Shown here: piece by piece, positions 11,179 to 19,303 of the stretch
Numbering within the stretch: the stretch's first letter is position 1
How the letters are laid out: each line of letters begins with the position of its first letter
Source: CAVPXC01 sp963709505
GTDB taxonomy: Bacteria > Chloroflexota > Anaerolineae > JAAEKA01
Reading direction: 5' to 3'
Assembly: GCA_963709505.1 (NCBI GenBank)
Contig: CAVPXC010000028.1
Location: forward strand, 43,307-107,306
Length of the DNA: 64,000 bases
The notes under the pieces: generated by a model
Database searches by the model: none
The model's input: only the letters and a program-made list of their open reading frames with translations
What the model was told of the DNA's origin: nothing
Position numbers and translations under genes: made by a program

Positions 11179-11264
11179 GTACCCTGTAAACCAAGTTTCT
11201 GCGTGGTGTCACCCTTCGCCGAGCCTCAGGGTGACACCACGCAAGGATTAATTTTACAGAGTAG
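11179..11264. repeat. MITE-like palindromic element, copy 2 (86 bp, internally deleted)
   Basis: An inverted copy of the element at 6540-6667: both outer ends are kept (TACCCTGTAAACCAAG and the complement of ACTCTGTAAAATTAATCC), but about 42 bp of the central hairpin is missing, leaving one GAGCCTCAGGGTGACACC arm joined to GGTGTCACCC. Confidence 0.75.
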
Positions 11265-11281
11265 TAAACATTCTGAACCGC

Positions 11282-12414
11282 TCAATCGGTGCTCGCTAGC
11301 CCTGCTTCCACGACATGGAACACCCCGGGCACCCGACCCAGCTTTTCGAGCTTGGGAGCATCGACGTAGTCACCGCCGGTGTAGATGACATACCCCAACA
11401 GCACCAAATAAGCCGTCGCTGTGGCCAGCTCGACCATGGGAACGCGCGCGGCAGGGATGCGCTTGAGTATGCCCAGGCCCGCGAGGATCTGGCCAGCCAA
11501 CTTCGTGCGCGCCTGATACCCTGCCGGCAGCGCCTCGACGGCCGCTTCGGCCTGGCCGAGGACCGGAGCCGCGGCCGCGCTAGCCGCCACCAGGTCGGCG
11601 ATGCGTTGGCGTGTGTCACCGGTTTCGAAAACCCCACCGAGGATGCCGTCGATGGCGCCGCCTTCCTGCAACCGCTCGACCCACTCGGCAGCCTTTTGGC
11701 GCAATTCGCTGGTTGCGTCCTGCCCGAGCGTGGCCAGGATGCTATCATAAGCCTGCACGATGAACGCGACGGCTTTGGCAACGAGACGGGACGCCTGCTC
11801 GCCCAACTTGGCGATCGCCTCCGCCGCCCCGCCGCCGATGAGCTGAGCCGCCTTCTTGAGCAGCGCAGTGTCTAACCCTACCAGGCCGGCCAGCGAATCT
11901 CTGCCGAACGCGCCCACACCGCTTAGAATCTGGTCGATTGCCGCATCGCAGGCTGCCAGCAGCTCGCCGGCCGTAGCTTTGGGCAGGCGTCGCGCGTGGC
12001 CGATGGCTCGTTTGTCGCCGCCGCGCCTACATCGGCCAGGGACGCCTCGATGATCGCCAACACGTCGTCAAACGCCGGGACCGCCGCGCCGCCGGCCGAG
12101 CGCACGTCCGCGTCTGTGTCGTCGCCGGCGGCGGCCAGCAAGCCATCGGCCACGCGCAACGCTGCGGCCGCCTGGGCCAGCAGGTTCTGCTCAGCGCCCA
12201 GGCACACGGTCGGATCGTCATTGCTCAGAAACTCCGCCGTGCGGCGGGTGAGATCAGATGCACGCGGCGCTAGGCGCTCAGCGCGATCGGCCAGGTCGTC
12301 AGGACTAGGGGCGCTCGGGGGCCGGCCGGCCGCACGCGCCGGCTCCGGCGCAAACAGCTCGCGCAGTTCGGCTGCGTAATCGGCAACAAGGGTTGAATAG
12401 TCGCTTTGGGGCAT
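11282..12414 (-). CDS. Conserved hypothetical protein, Ala-rich and helical, frameshifted near 11993
   Basis: Two minus-strand frames join to about 377 residues. The first starts at ATG 12414 with GGAGG 8 nt upstream ('MPQSDYSTLVADYAAEL'). Its frame is lost at a CGCGCG run (11991-11996); the expected continuation 'LPKATAGELLAACDAA' is present in the next frame and runs into 'GVGAFGRDSLAGLVGLD'. The whole protein is Ala/Leu-rich, probably helical, with one hydrophobic stretch near the C-terminus ('ATATAYLVLLGYVIYTGG'). I do not recognise the family. No operon partner: it is divergent from the Nudix gene. Confidence 0.6.
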
Positions 12415-12584
12415 AGTCGAAACCTCCTACAAGGGTAGCGAATAGGGTAATGGTGCAAGATGTTAAACGTAAGCTAACTGGGTTTTCTTCCCTGGCTGAA
12501 GCATAGCACAGCGCCAGACGCCTGTCAATGCGCACGCGCGCCGGATGGATGCTCGCGTGCGCGGGCGTGACGGTGGGACGGGCT

Positions 12585-12614
12585 TTGCGCGTTCGATGGC
12601 GCGGGCTGTATAAT
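12585..12614 (+). promoter_or_regulatory. Candidate sigma-70 promoter for the Nudix gene
   Basis: TTGCGC (12585-12590), an 18-bp spacer and a perfect TATAAT (12609-12614), 46 nt before the start codon. Confidence 0.5.
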
Positions 12615-12659
12615 CGGTGGTGATACCGATTCCCTGCCAGTGAAACGAGCTGATCGACC

Positions 12660-13292
12660 GTGTTGACCCCAGATCGCATCGAAGCCGTCCTCCATAAACC
12701 GCTGCCGGGCCTTCCGGCCATGGTGCGCATGGCGCCTATCCCCCGGCCGCTGACTCCACCGACGCCCGATCACCGGCCGCGCGAGGGCGGCGTGCTGGTG
12801 TTGCTCTACCCGATGACACCCGGCGGCGAGCTGCACCTGGTGCTCACCCGCCGCAGCGACAGCGTGGCCGATCACAAGGGCCAGATCAGCTTCCCCGGCG
12901 GCAGCGTCGACCCGGACGATTCGTCTACCACTCAAACCGCGCTGCGTGAGGCCTGCGAGGAGATTGGCGTCTGCACAGACGATCTGCGGCTGTTAGGCGA
13001 TCTGACCCCGCTCTACATCCCGCCCAGCGACTTTTGCATCTACCCGCACGTCTCCTATCTGCCGCAGCGGCCCGAGTTCAGCCCGGAGCCCGGCGAGGTG
13101 GCCGAGCTGATCGAGGTGCCCATTCGCCATTTCCTGGATGCGACCAACATCGTTTGGGAAGATTGGACCCTGCGCGGCCAGCCGGTGCGCGTTCCGTTCT
13201 ACGACGTCAACGGCCACAAGGTGTGGGGCGCGACGGCGATGGTGTTGGCGGAGTTTGCCGCAATCTTGGAGGCAATAGAGGATCAGACGTAG
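12660..13292 (+). CDS. Nudix hydrolase, CoA pyrophosphatase (NudL-like)
   Basis: A 210-residue enzyme of the CoA-specific Nudix group, which splits CoA and acyl-CoA into phosphopantetheine and 3',5'-ADP. It shows the CoA signature 'LTRRSDSVADHKGQISFPGG' overlapping the Nudix box, which ends 'LREACEEIGV' with the metal-binding Glu residues; the first Nudix Glu is Asp, as in many relatives. Start GTG 12660 or TTG 12663; neither has a strong ribosome-binding site. The MaoC and CitE-like genes downstream also act on CoA esters. Confidence 0.85.
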   Translation: MLTPDRIEAVLHKPLPGLPAMVRMAPIPRPLTPPTPDHRPREGGVLVLLYPMTPGGELHLVLTRRSDSVADHKGQISFPGGSVDPDDSSTTQTALREACEEIGVCTDDLRLLGDLTPLYIPPSDFCIYPHVSYLPQRPEFSPEPGEVAELIEVPIRHFLDATNIVWEDWTLRGQPVRVPFYDVNGHKVWGATAMVLAEFAAILEAIEDQT

Positions 13293-13314
13293 GGGCAGGT
13301 CTTGCACCTGCCCG
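13290..13314. repeat. GGGCAGGT hairpin repeat, single copy
   Basis: GGGCAGGT-CTTGC-ACCTGCCC forms an 8-bp stem with a 5-nt loop starting at the Nudix stop codon. Paired inverted copies occur at 40875-40965 and 55239-55309. Confidence 0.7.
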
Positions 13315-13357
13315 TGGCCTCCGCGAAGATACGGACTGAAGTCCCAAGGAGATGGCC

Positions 13358-13819
13358 GTGCCGGGAAAATATTTCGATGAACTTGAAATCGGTCAGGTGA
13401 TCAAGCACAGCCTCGGACGCACGATCACCGAGATGGATAACGTGCTGTTCTCGGCGTTGACCATGAACCCGCAGCCGTTGCACATCAACGAGGACTTCGC
13501 CAGCAAGACGCAATTCGGCCAGCGGATCGTCAACGGCATCTTCACCCTCGGCCTCGCCGTCGGCCTGACCGTGGCCGACCTGACCGAGGGCACGCTGGTG
13601 GCGAACCTGGGCTACGAGAGCGTCAAGCATCCCCACCCCATGTTTCACGGCGATACGCTTTACGTCGAAACGCAGGTCGTCGAAAAACGCGAGTCGCGTT
13701 CCAAACCCGATCAAGGCATCGTCCGTTACCGCCACACCGGCCGCAATCAACACGGCACGGTGGTGATTGAGTTTGAGCGGACGGCGCTTATGGTGAAGCA
13801 AAGTGAGATAGTGAGATAG
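13358..13819 (+). CDS. MaoC-family (hot-dog) enoyl-CoA hydratase
   Basis: About 153 residues of a single hot-dog domain. The hydratase pattern is visible as 'DNVLFSALTMNPQPLHINED', holding the catalytic Asp and His, followed by 'GQRIVNGIFTLGLAVGL'. GTG 13358 gives the family start 'PGKYFDELEIGQ' and places AAGGAG 6 nt away; the in-frame ATG at 13352 abuts the AAGGAG and is less likely. Together with the next gene it resembles pairs that hydrate an unsaturated acyl-CoA and then cleave the 3-hydroxyacyl-CoA; mesaconyl-CoA hydratase-like activity is possible but not shown. Confidence 0.85.
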   Translation: MPGKYFDELEIGQVIKHSLGRTITEMDNVLFSALTMNPQPLHINEDFASKTQFGQRIVNGIFTLGLAVGLTVADLTEGTLVANLGYESVKHPHPMFHGDTLYVETQVVEKRESRSKPDQGIVRYRHTGRNQHGTVVIEFERTALMVKQSEIVR

Positions 13820-13885
13820 TGTCGGAGTACATTCTCGATGGCTACAACCGACATTTAGCACTCCCACACTACCGCACTATCTCAC
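13811..13885. repeat. Inverted repeat between MaoC and CitE-like genes
   Basis: GTGAGATAGTG (13811-13821) and CACTATCTCAC (13875-13885) are perfect inverted arms about 53 nt apart. The left arm lies in the last codons and stop of the MaoC gene. Confidence 0.5.
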
Positions 13886-13904
13886 CAGACAATGGACAAC
13901 TGCC

Positions 13905-14792
13905 ATGAACGAAAAAACTTCTCGCTTGCGCCGCGCGATGCTGTTTATGCCCGGCGACTCGATACGTAAGATCGAAAAAGCCATCGGCCTGGGTGTGGAC
14001 TGCATCGTGATGGATCTGGAGGACGGCGTCGCCTTTAGCCAGAAGGAAGAGGCGCGGCGGACGATTGTCCAGGTCCTTCAGGGGCTGGATTTTGGCCGCA
14101 CCGAGCGGTTGATCCGTATCAACCCGGTGGGCAGCGAGCTCTTCGAGGCCGATCTGCGCGCCACGATCGCGGCCGGTCCCGACGGATACGTTTTGCCCAA
14201 GGTCGATTTCGCCGAGCAGGTGCAGGCCGTCGCCGAGTTTCTCACTTTGGAGGAAAAGGCGCGCGGCCGGCCGGCCGGCGGCATCCGGCTTTTGCCGATC
14301 GTCGAGACCGCCTTAGGCGTGATGAACGTGCGCGAGATCGCCCTGGCCGACGACCGGGTCGACGCGCTGGTCTTCGGCGCCGAGGACTTGGCCGGCGACA
14401 TGGGCGCGCAGCGCACGCCTGAAGGCTGGGAGATCTTCTACGCGCGCAGCGCCGTGGTCACCGCGGCCAAGGCCTATCGCCTGCAGGCCATCGACATGGT
14501 GTACTTCGACCTGAACGACCTGGCCGGCTTCGAAGCCGAGTGCCGCTCGGGCAGGCAGATGGCCTACGACGGCAAGATGGCCATCCACCCGAAGCAGGTA
14601 GAGATCGCCCAACGCGTCTTTGCGCCGTCGCCGGAGGAGATCGAGCGGGCGTTGCGGGTCATTCAAGCGCACGAAGAAGCGCAAGCCGCCGGTCTGGGCG
14701 CCTTCGCCCTGGACGGCCGGATGGTGGACATGCCGGTGGTGCGCGCGGCGGAGAATACGATGCGGCGGGCGCGGGCGGCCGGAGTGAGATAG
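13905..14792 (+). CDS. CoA ester lyase of the CitE/HpcH family
   Basis: A 295-residue TIM-barrel lyase of the CitE/malyl-CoA lyase type. Family landmarks: 'RRAMLFMPGDS' at the N-terminus, 'DCIVMDLEDGVAFSQK' (Mg2+-binding Glu), 'RLIRINPVGS', 'LLPIVETALGVMN', 'VFGAEDLAGDMGAQR' and 'YDGKMAIHPKQVEIA'. It would cleave or form a malyl-, citramalyl- or similar 3-hydroxy-acyl-CoA. The MaoC hydratase 86 nt upstream probably supplies the hydroxylated substrate. The exact substrate cannot be read from sequence. Confidence 0.86.
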   Translation: MNEKTSRLRRAMLFMPGDSIRKIEKAIGLGVDCIVMDLEDGVAFSQKEEARRTIVQVLQGLDFGRTERLIRINPVGSELFEADLRATIAAGPDGYVLPKVDFAEQVQAVAEFLTLEEKARGRPAGGIRLLPIVETALGVMNVREIALADDRVDALVFGAEDLAGDMGAQRTPEGWEIFYARSAVVTAAKAYRLQAIDMVYFDLNDLAGFEAECRSGRQMAYDGKMAIHPKQVEIAQRVFAPSPEEIERALRVIQAHEEAQAAGLGAFALDGRMVDMPVVRAAENTMRRARAAGVR

Positions 14793-14869
14793 CGGGGGAG
14801 AATACAGTGCGAGGGTGCGAGTAGTGCGGCAGTGTCGGAGTGTCAGGTTGGACATCCATGCTCTGAAAT

Positions 14870-14980
14870 CCCTTCGGCAACCGCGGACTCCTGAACTTGT
14901 TCAGGGTCCGACCAGTCTGACTGCCTCGACAAGTCGAGGAGTCCAGCACGTACCGTGGACTCCCGAACAAGTTCGGGCAT
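14870..14980. repeat. Three-palindrome dispersed repeat, copy A
   Basis: About 110 bp with three small palindromes: CCTGAACTTGTTCAGG, CTCGACAAGTCGAG and CCCGAACAAGTTCGGG, joined by GGAGTCC-type links. An inverted copy of about 93 percent identity is at 46031-46140 and a partial copy at 62370-62430. Confidence 0.8.
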
Positions 14981-15007
14981 TTTCAAGAAGAGCAATGAAG
15001 AGGCGAC

Positions 15008-15228
15008 ATGATAGAGGAATTGGAGCTTGATCCGGTGGATTGGGAGCAATTGCGGCTTTTGGCGAAGCTGACGCCTGGTGAGCGGATGATGGCCATGGCG
15101 CAGACGTCGGCTTTCAGCCGTGCGTTGCTGCGCGGGGCGTTTCGAGGCGTTATCCGGATCTTTCGATCGAAGAAGTCAATATGAAGATGTTTCGTTACAT
15201 CGAGGGCCTCAAGGAGAAGGGACTGTGA
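15008..15228 (+). pseudogene. Small conserved protein beside a nucleotidyltransferase, frameshifted near 15143
   Basis: The first frame reads 'MIEELELDPVDWEQLRLLAK' and 'LTPGERMMAMAQTSAFSRAL'; after one lost base at about 15143 the second frame gives 'RRYPDLSIEEVNMKMFRYIE' to TGA 15226-15228. Joined length is about 73 residues. Proteins of this shape (LSPxER... RRxPDLSxEEVNxK) are commonly encoded directly upstream of AbiEii-like/DUF6036 nucleotidyltransferases, as here. Its stop overlaps the next GTG. Probably decayed. Confidence 0.5.
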
Positions 15229-15397
15229 GTGAGTGTGAGTTTGACATGGATGTGCTGAAGATCATCAAGGAGATCGGTGCACACTACATGGGATTGGGGC
15301 CAATGGTGCCTGCGTGAACGGCCTCAAGCGCAGCCCGCACGACGTAGACATCATCGTGGAGACGGTTTCCCTTCCACGCATCTCAAGTGTCGAGTAG
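15225..15397 (+). pseudogene. Nucleotidyltransferase (AbiEii/DUF6036-like) N-terminal remnant
   Basis: Starts at GTG 15225 overlapping the upstream stop (GTGA). The frame 'MDVLKIIKEIGAHYM' is followed, after a one-base shift near 15291, by 'GANGACVNGLKRSPHDVDII', resembling the nucleotidyltransferase core GxxA...G..R.T.D.DI. It ends after about 55 residues, whereas the family needs 150 or more, and its end overlaps the opposing TumE-like gene. A truncated and probably dead toxin-like gene. Confidence 0.45.
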
Positions 15398-15769
15398 CAA
15401 CTTCGTAACTCGCTCCAGGATAGTTGCCGCTGTGACTGGTTCGTGAGGTAGCACGCTGTCTTCGCTGTTTTCGTGGAGATGATGAGGGTGAGTGTCGACT
15501 TCAGGATGGTGAGCCGCGTTATCCCACCGTTTGAGTAGCAGGCCTTGCGCATCCTGCCAGTGGAAGCTGTATTTCGTAATTTTGCACACACCGTCACTGA
15601 TCTCGAATCGCTCGAACATCTCCAGTAGACTATCATCTTCCCAGACGACCCGAAACCGGTGTAGGCCAATATCGCCCTGGATTTCCTCGCGCAAGATGGT
15701 CCAGGTTCGTATTCTCGGATTGGCGATGATCAAAGCCTTGACTGTCGCCAAATAATCGACGGCATCCAT
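15383..15769 (-). CDS. TumE-like toxin (DUF6516 family)
   Basis: A 128-residue basic-aromatic protein with the DUF6516/TumE pattern: 'HRFRVVWEDDSLLEMFERFE', 'YSFHWQDAQGLLLKRWDNA', 'HHPEVDTHPHHLHENSED' and a short C-terminal helix. TumE is described as the toxin of the TumE/TumA type II pair. It begins at ATG 15769 directly after the stop of the partner gene, so the two are co-translated. Target is not evident from sequence. Confidence 0.65.
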   Translation of the reverse strand: MDAVDYLATVKALIIANPRIRTWTILREEIQGDIGLHRFRVVWEDDSLLEMFERFEISDGVCKITKYSFHWQDAQGLLLKRWDNAAHHPEVDTHPHHLHENSEDSVLPHEPVTAATILERVTKLLLDT

Positions 15770-16078
15770 CTACATCGTCCGTTCCAGATCACGAAGCTTG
15801 TCATGCAAGCGCTGTCTGAGCTCCCACAAACCGGACCACTCAAAGTAGTCCATGGCATCGCCAAGTTTGCCAGCCTCAAAGAGCGTGTAGAAGTCTTTTG
15901 ACCGCATGCCAAAGCGCGATTCAAACTCCGCCAGATCACGGTCGTAGCGAGCCAACAATAGGCGATTTTCAGATAGTTTGCCAGCTAGAAGTTTGTCAAC
16001 GACCCGTTCCAATTCGTCCGATCCTTCGTAGGCTCGTTGAAGTACGTCCCACTTTAAGAGTATTGCGCTTGTTGTCAT
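15770..16078 (-). CDS. TumA-like antitoxin
   Basis: About 102 residues from ATG 16078 ('MTTSAILLKWDVLQRAY'), alpha-helical and charged ('DKLLAGKLSENRLLLARYD', 'LRQRLHDKLRDLERTM'). Its TAG abuts the ATG of the TumE-like gene, the usual antitoxin-toxin arrangement. The function rests on this pairing; by itself the protein has no recognised motif. Confidence 0.55.
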   Translation of the reverse strand: MTTSAILLKWDVLQRAYEGSDELERVVDKLLAGKLSENRLLLARYDRDLAEFESRFGMRSKDFYTLFEAGKLGDAMDYFEWSGLWELRQRLHDKLRDLERTM

Positions 16079-16172
16079 TCTCGGCTGACCTTTCATAGAT
16101 CGATCGACCTGCTGCTGTGACTTTTCATGGCAATTATACACCGACCTATGTTTCGCTGTCCAGGCGACCATT

Positions 16173-16688
16173 TCAATTCTGGTCGCCCGAATCCTGCACT
16201 TCTATAAGTAACTGCCCCCGCTCCACAACCTGGCCCGCCTGGCAGTGCACCTTCGTCACCTGCCCGGCCGCAGGCGCGGCGATGCGGAGTTCCATCTTCA
16301 TCGCCGACAACAGCACGAGCATATCGCCTCGCTCGACCCGATCGCCCTCGGCCACCAGCACATCCAACACCAGGCCGGGCATGGCCGCCTCGATCTGGCC
16401 GCTTGACGGGCCGCCGGCGCCGGCGCCGCGGCGTTTTTGCTGCGGCTGGGGACGCTCGAGCATCCACGTTTCGCCGCCCATCGCCACGTAGCGCCGCAGC
16501 CCATCGTGCGCCACATAGGCCCGCAGCCGGCGGTCGCCCACCTGCAGGTTGAGGCGGCCATGCTCTGGCCGCTGAGCGCGTACTGCATAAGTGGCATCGC
16601 CCACGGTCACTTTGAAGCCGTCGCCGTCCCGCTCGACCGTGACGGTCTTCACTTCCGCGCCGATCTGGTAGGTGTAATCCGTCTTCAT
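16173..16688 (-). CDS. Biotin carboxyl carrier protein-like (biotinyl domain) subunit
   Basis: From ATG 16688 a 171-residue protein ('MKTDYTYQIGAEVKTVTVER') ends in a biotinyl domain: 'EAAMPGLVLDVLVAEGDRVE', then 'LVLLSAMKMELRIAAPAAGQ', where the Lys in AMKM (about 136) takes biotin. The first 90 residues form a separate beta-rich domain, as in acyl-CoA carboxylase alpha subunits. ATG overlaps the stop of the LLM oxidoreductase (ATGA, 16685-16688). It probably carries CO2 for the biotin carboxylase at 17557. A carboxyltransferase is not present in the window. Confidence 0.83.
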   Translation of the reverse strand: MKTDYTYQIGAEVKTVTVERDGDGFKVTVGDATYAVRAQRPEHGRLNLQVGDRRLRAYVAHDGLRRYVAMGGETWMLERPQPQQKRRGAGAGGPSSGQIEAAMPGLVLDVLVAEGDRVERGDMLVLLSAMKMELRIAAPAAGQVTKVHCQAGQVVERGQLLIEVQDSGDQN

Positions 16689-17560
16689 AGGCCGGCTGGT
16701 CCCTGCTGGATACGCCAGCGCATCGCGTCGATCCAAGAGCTGGCTTCAGCGCGTTTCGCCAGGTCGGGCCGCATCCCGTGAATGGCTTCCTGCCACCAGG
16801 TCACGCCGGCCTCGGCGTAGCGCGTTGCGGTGTCAGCTGCTTGTCTGGGGTCGTCGCCGGGCGTCTCTCCGGCCACCACCACGTCGAACGGCGTCTCGGC
16901 CTGGCGATGCTCGCCGATGAAGGCGATGATCTCCCGTATCTGTTGCGGGGAGGGGATGTTGTCGATGCCGGCGTCGCGCAGGATGGGCAAGACGCCGTCC
17001 CAACGCGCTGCCCGGCGAAAGGGCGGTTTGTTGGGCCACATGCCGGCGACCCAGATGGGAATGCGTGGCTCCTGCTGCGGCGTAGGCAAGAAGTGCGCGT
17101 CTTTGAGCGTGTAGAACTGGCCGGCGAAGCTGAACGGCTCGCCGCGCCACAGGCCGGTCAACACCTCAAGCCCCTCGTCCAGCATCGCGGCCCGGGTCTT
17201 GAAATCAGCCGGCTCGCCCAGATTAGCGTATTCGGCCTGAGTGATGCCGAGGCCTACGCCCAGGATCAACCGGCCGCCGGACAGGCGATCCAAGGAAACG
17301 GTCTCGCGGGCAAGTTTCCATGGCCGCCGGCGCGGCAGCGGTGTGACCATCGTGCCGATCCGGATGCGCTTCGTGCGCAGCACAATGGCGGTCAAGGCGA
17401 TCCACGGATCGACCATAGGCATCGCGCCCCAGTCCCAGGCGATGTGATCCCAGACGAAGAACCCGTCCCAGCCGGCGTTCTCCGCCTCCCAAGCCAGATC
17501 AGCCAGCACACGGGCATCGGCGCAGTCGCCGAAATTGATGATGTTGATCGCGTGTTTCAT
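16685..17560 (-). CDS. LLM-class flavin/F420-dependent oxidoreductase
   Basis: A 291-residue luciferase-like TIM barrel starting 'MKHAINIINFGDCADARVLA', with family segments 'GWDGFFVWDHIAWDWG', 'ALTAIVLRTKRIRIGTMVT', 'ARETVSLDRLSGGRLILGVG' and 'GRPEFxxR'-like spacing replaced by 'LGEPADFKTRAAMLDEGLE'. Members use FMN or F420 to oxidise or reduce diverse substrates. It overlaps the biotin carboxylase stop (ATGA, 17557-17560) and the BCCP start, so it belongs to a three-gene operon. Its role with a carboxylase is unclear. Confidence 0.85.
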   Translation of the reverse strand: MKHAINIINFGDCADARVLADLAWEAENAGWDGFFVWDHIAWDWGAMPMVDPWIALTAIVLRTKRIRIGTMVTPLPRRRPWKLARETVSLDRLSGGRLILGVGLGITQAEYANLGEPADFKTRAAMLDEGLEVLTGLWRGEPFSFAGQFYTLKDAHFLPTPQQEPRIPIWVAGMWPNKPPFRRAARWDGVLPILRDAGIDNIPSPQQIREIIAFIGEHRQAETPFDVVVAGETPGDDPRQAADTATRYAEAGVTWWQEAIHGMRPDLAKRAEASSWIDAMRWRIQQGPAGL

Positions 17561-19113
17561 GATGCGCCCATTCGATAGCCGGACATCTGTCGCCACGGAC
17601 TGTACGGATCGCCCTGCGGCGTGCCGCCGACAGCCACGGGCGTTGCGCCCGCTGCAGCGCCCTCCAGCAGCTCCGACAGGGCCGCGGCAACCAGGACGAG
17701 GTCAGGGATCTGCGCCGAGACCGGATCGATCGCAGAAGATCGGTCCGGTCTGATCATCGGCTGCCAGTTCGCAAAATACTCGTCCACAAACCCGGTCGTC
17801 GCCTCGCCGCGCCGGAATACCTCGTGGGTGATCACGTCCCGCAAGAACGGGATGTTGGTCGTCACACCCAGCAAAACGTAGTGGCTGAGCGCCCAATCCA
17901 TCTTGCGGATGGCGTCCAGCCGATCCTCGCCCAGCACGATCAGCTTGGCGATCATGGGATCGTAGTGCAAGGTTACCTTGTCGCCGGTCGTAATGCCCGC
18001 GTCGACGCGCACGCCCGGCCCGACCGGCTCGACAGCACGCAGCACCTTGCCGATCGAGGGGAGAAATTGGTTCGAAGGATCCTCGGCGTAGATGCGACAC
18101 TCGATCGCATGGCGGCGCTGGCTGACTTGCTCCTGCTTGAACGGTATCGGCTCGCCGGCCGCAACCCGAATTTGAAGCTTGACCAGGTCGACTCCCGTCA
18201 CCTGCTCGGTGATGGGGTGCTCGACCTGCAGGCGGGTGTTCATTTCAAGGAAATAAAAGTTACGTTCGGGGTCGACCAGGAATTCCAGTGTGCCGGCGTT
18301 GACGTAGCCGACAGCGCGCACGGCTGCGACTGCTGCATCACCCATGCGTTTACGCAGGTGGGTATCGAGCAAGGGCGACGGCGTTTCCTCGACAATCTTC
18401 TGATGGCGGCGCTGGATGGAGCACTCACGCTCGTAGAGATGTAGAGCGTTGCCGTGGTGGTCACCGAAGACCTGGAACTCGATGTGACGTGGGCGGACGA
18501 TGAGCTTTTCCAGGTAGATGCGATCGTCGCCGAAGGCGTTTTTGGCCTCGCGACGGGCGGATTGCAGCGCGGCCGGCAGATCAGCCGCCTGGTCGACGAC
18601 GCGCATGCCCTTGCCGCCGCCGCCGGCCGTGGCCTTGACTAGCAGGGGGAAGCCGATGCGCTCGCCCGCCGCCAACAGGCCGGCGTTGACCTGGCTCTCC
18701 TGATAGCCGGGCACGATTGGCACGCCGGCCTCGGCCATGGCCGTGCGCGAGGATGTCTTGGAGCCCATGATGCGCATGGCCTCCGGGCTGGGGCCGATGA
18801 AGATCAGGCCGGCTGCGCCCACCGCCTCGGCGAAATCTGCGTTTTCCGAGAGAAAGCCATAACCGGGGTGGATTGCATCGCACCCTAGCCGCTTGGCTAC
18901 GTCCAAGATGCAGTCGCCGCAGAGGTAGGACTGGCCAGGCGGCGGCGGGCCGATGCACACCGACTCGTCAGCCAGCATCGTGTGCAGCGCATTGGCGTCG
19001 GCCTCCGAGTAGACAGCCACCGTGCGGATGTCCATCTCCTGGCACGCCCGAATAATACGCACGGCCACTTCGCCGCGGTTGGCAATCAAGATCTTCTGGA
19101 ACATAGCACCCAT
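17557..19113 (-). CDS. Biotin carboxylase subunit of an acyl-CoA carboxylase
   Basis: About 518 residues, ATP-grasp biotin carboxylase. Start ATG 19113 is preferred to ATG 19104 because AGGAGA lies about 7 nt upstream. Visible motifs: 'KILIANRGEVAVRIIRACQE', glycine-rich 'KATAGGGGKGMRVV', 'ERECSIQRRHQKIVEE' and the catalytic 'EMNTRLQVEHPITE'. A C-terminal extension of about 60 residues goes beyond AccC and is typical of alpha-type subunits. It heads the operon with LLM oxidoreductase and BCCP. An extended -10 (19168-19177) lies upstream. Confidence 0.88.
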   Translation of the reverse strand: MGAMFQKILIANRGEVAVRIIRACQEMDIRTVAVYSEADANALHTMLADESVCIGPPPPGQSYLCGDCILDVAKRLGCDAIHPGYGFLSENADFAEAVGAAGLIFIGPSPEAMRIMGSKTSSRTAMAEAGVPIVPGYQESQVNAGLLAAGERIGFPLLVKATAGGGGKGMRVVDQAADLPAALQSARREAKNAFGDDRIYLEKLIVRPRHIEFQVFGDHHGNALHLYERECSIQRRHQKIVEETPSPLLDTHLRKRMGDAAVAAVRAVGYVNAGTLEFLVDPERNFYFLEMNTRLQVEHPITEQVTGVDLVKLQIRVAAGEPIPFKQEQVSQRRHAIECRIYAEDPSNQFLPSIGKVLRAVEPVGPGVRVDAGITTGDKVTLHYDPMIAKLIVLGEDRLDAIRKMDWALSHYVLLGVTTNIPFLRDVITHEVFRRGEATTGFVDEYFANWQPMIRPDRSSAIDPVSAQIPDLVLVAAALSELLEGAAAGATPVAVGGTPQGDPYSPWRQMSGYRMGAS

Positions 19114-19167
19114 CCTGGTTCTCCTGACTCGACGCGACGGCAATCAGCAACAGAGTTGATCTCGCTC

Positions 19168-19177
19168 ATTATACCAC
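19168..19177 (-). promoter_or_regulatory. Extended -10 element upstream of the biotin carboxylase operon
   Basis: On the minus strand this reads GTGGTATAAT, a TGn-extended -10. No good -35 is seen at 17 bp. The same 10-mer occurs upstream of the CHAT gene (37468-37477) and the DUF4332 gene (49311-49320). Confidence 0.45.
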
Positions 19178-19303
19178 GCCGGACCACGACCCCGGCAAAC
19201 AAGTTGAAACGCTTGGCCAGATGCGACTTTGGCCAGACACTCATGCGATGGTCCGCAAAACGGTGGATGCAAGTAGCTGGCCGCGGCTGGCCCACCTTCT
19301 AGT

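Noticed and set aside
16778..17578. Plus-strand frame of 266 codons opposite the LLM oxidoreductase
   Set aside because: It is an antisense shadow of a well-conserved gene.
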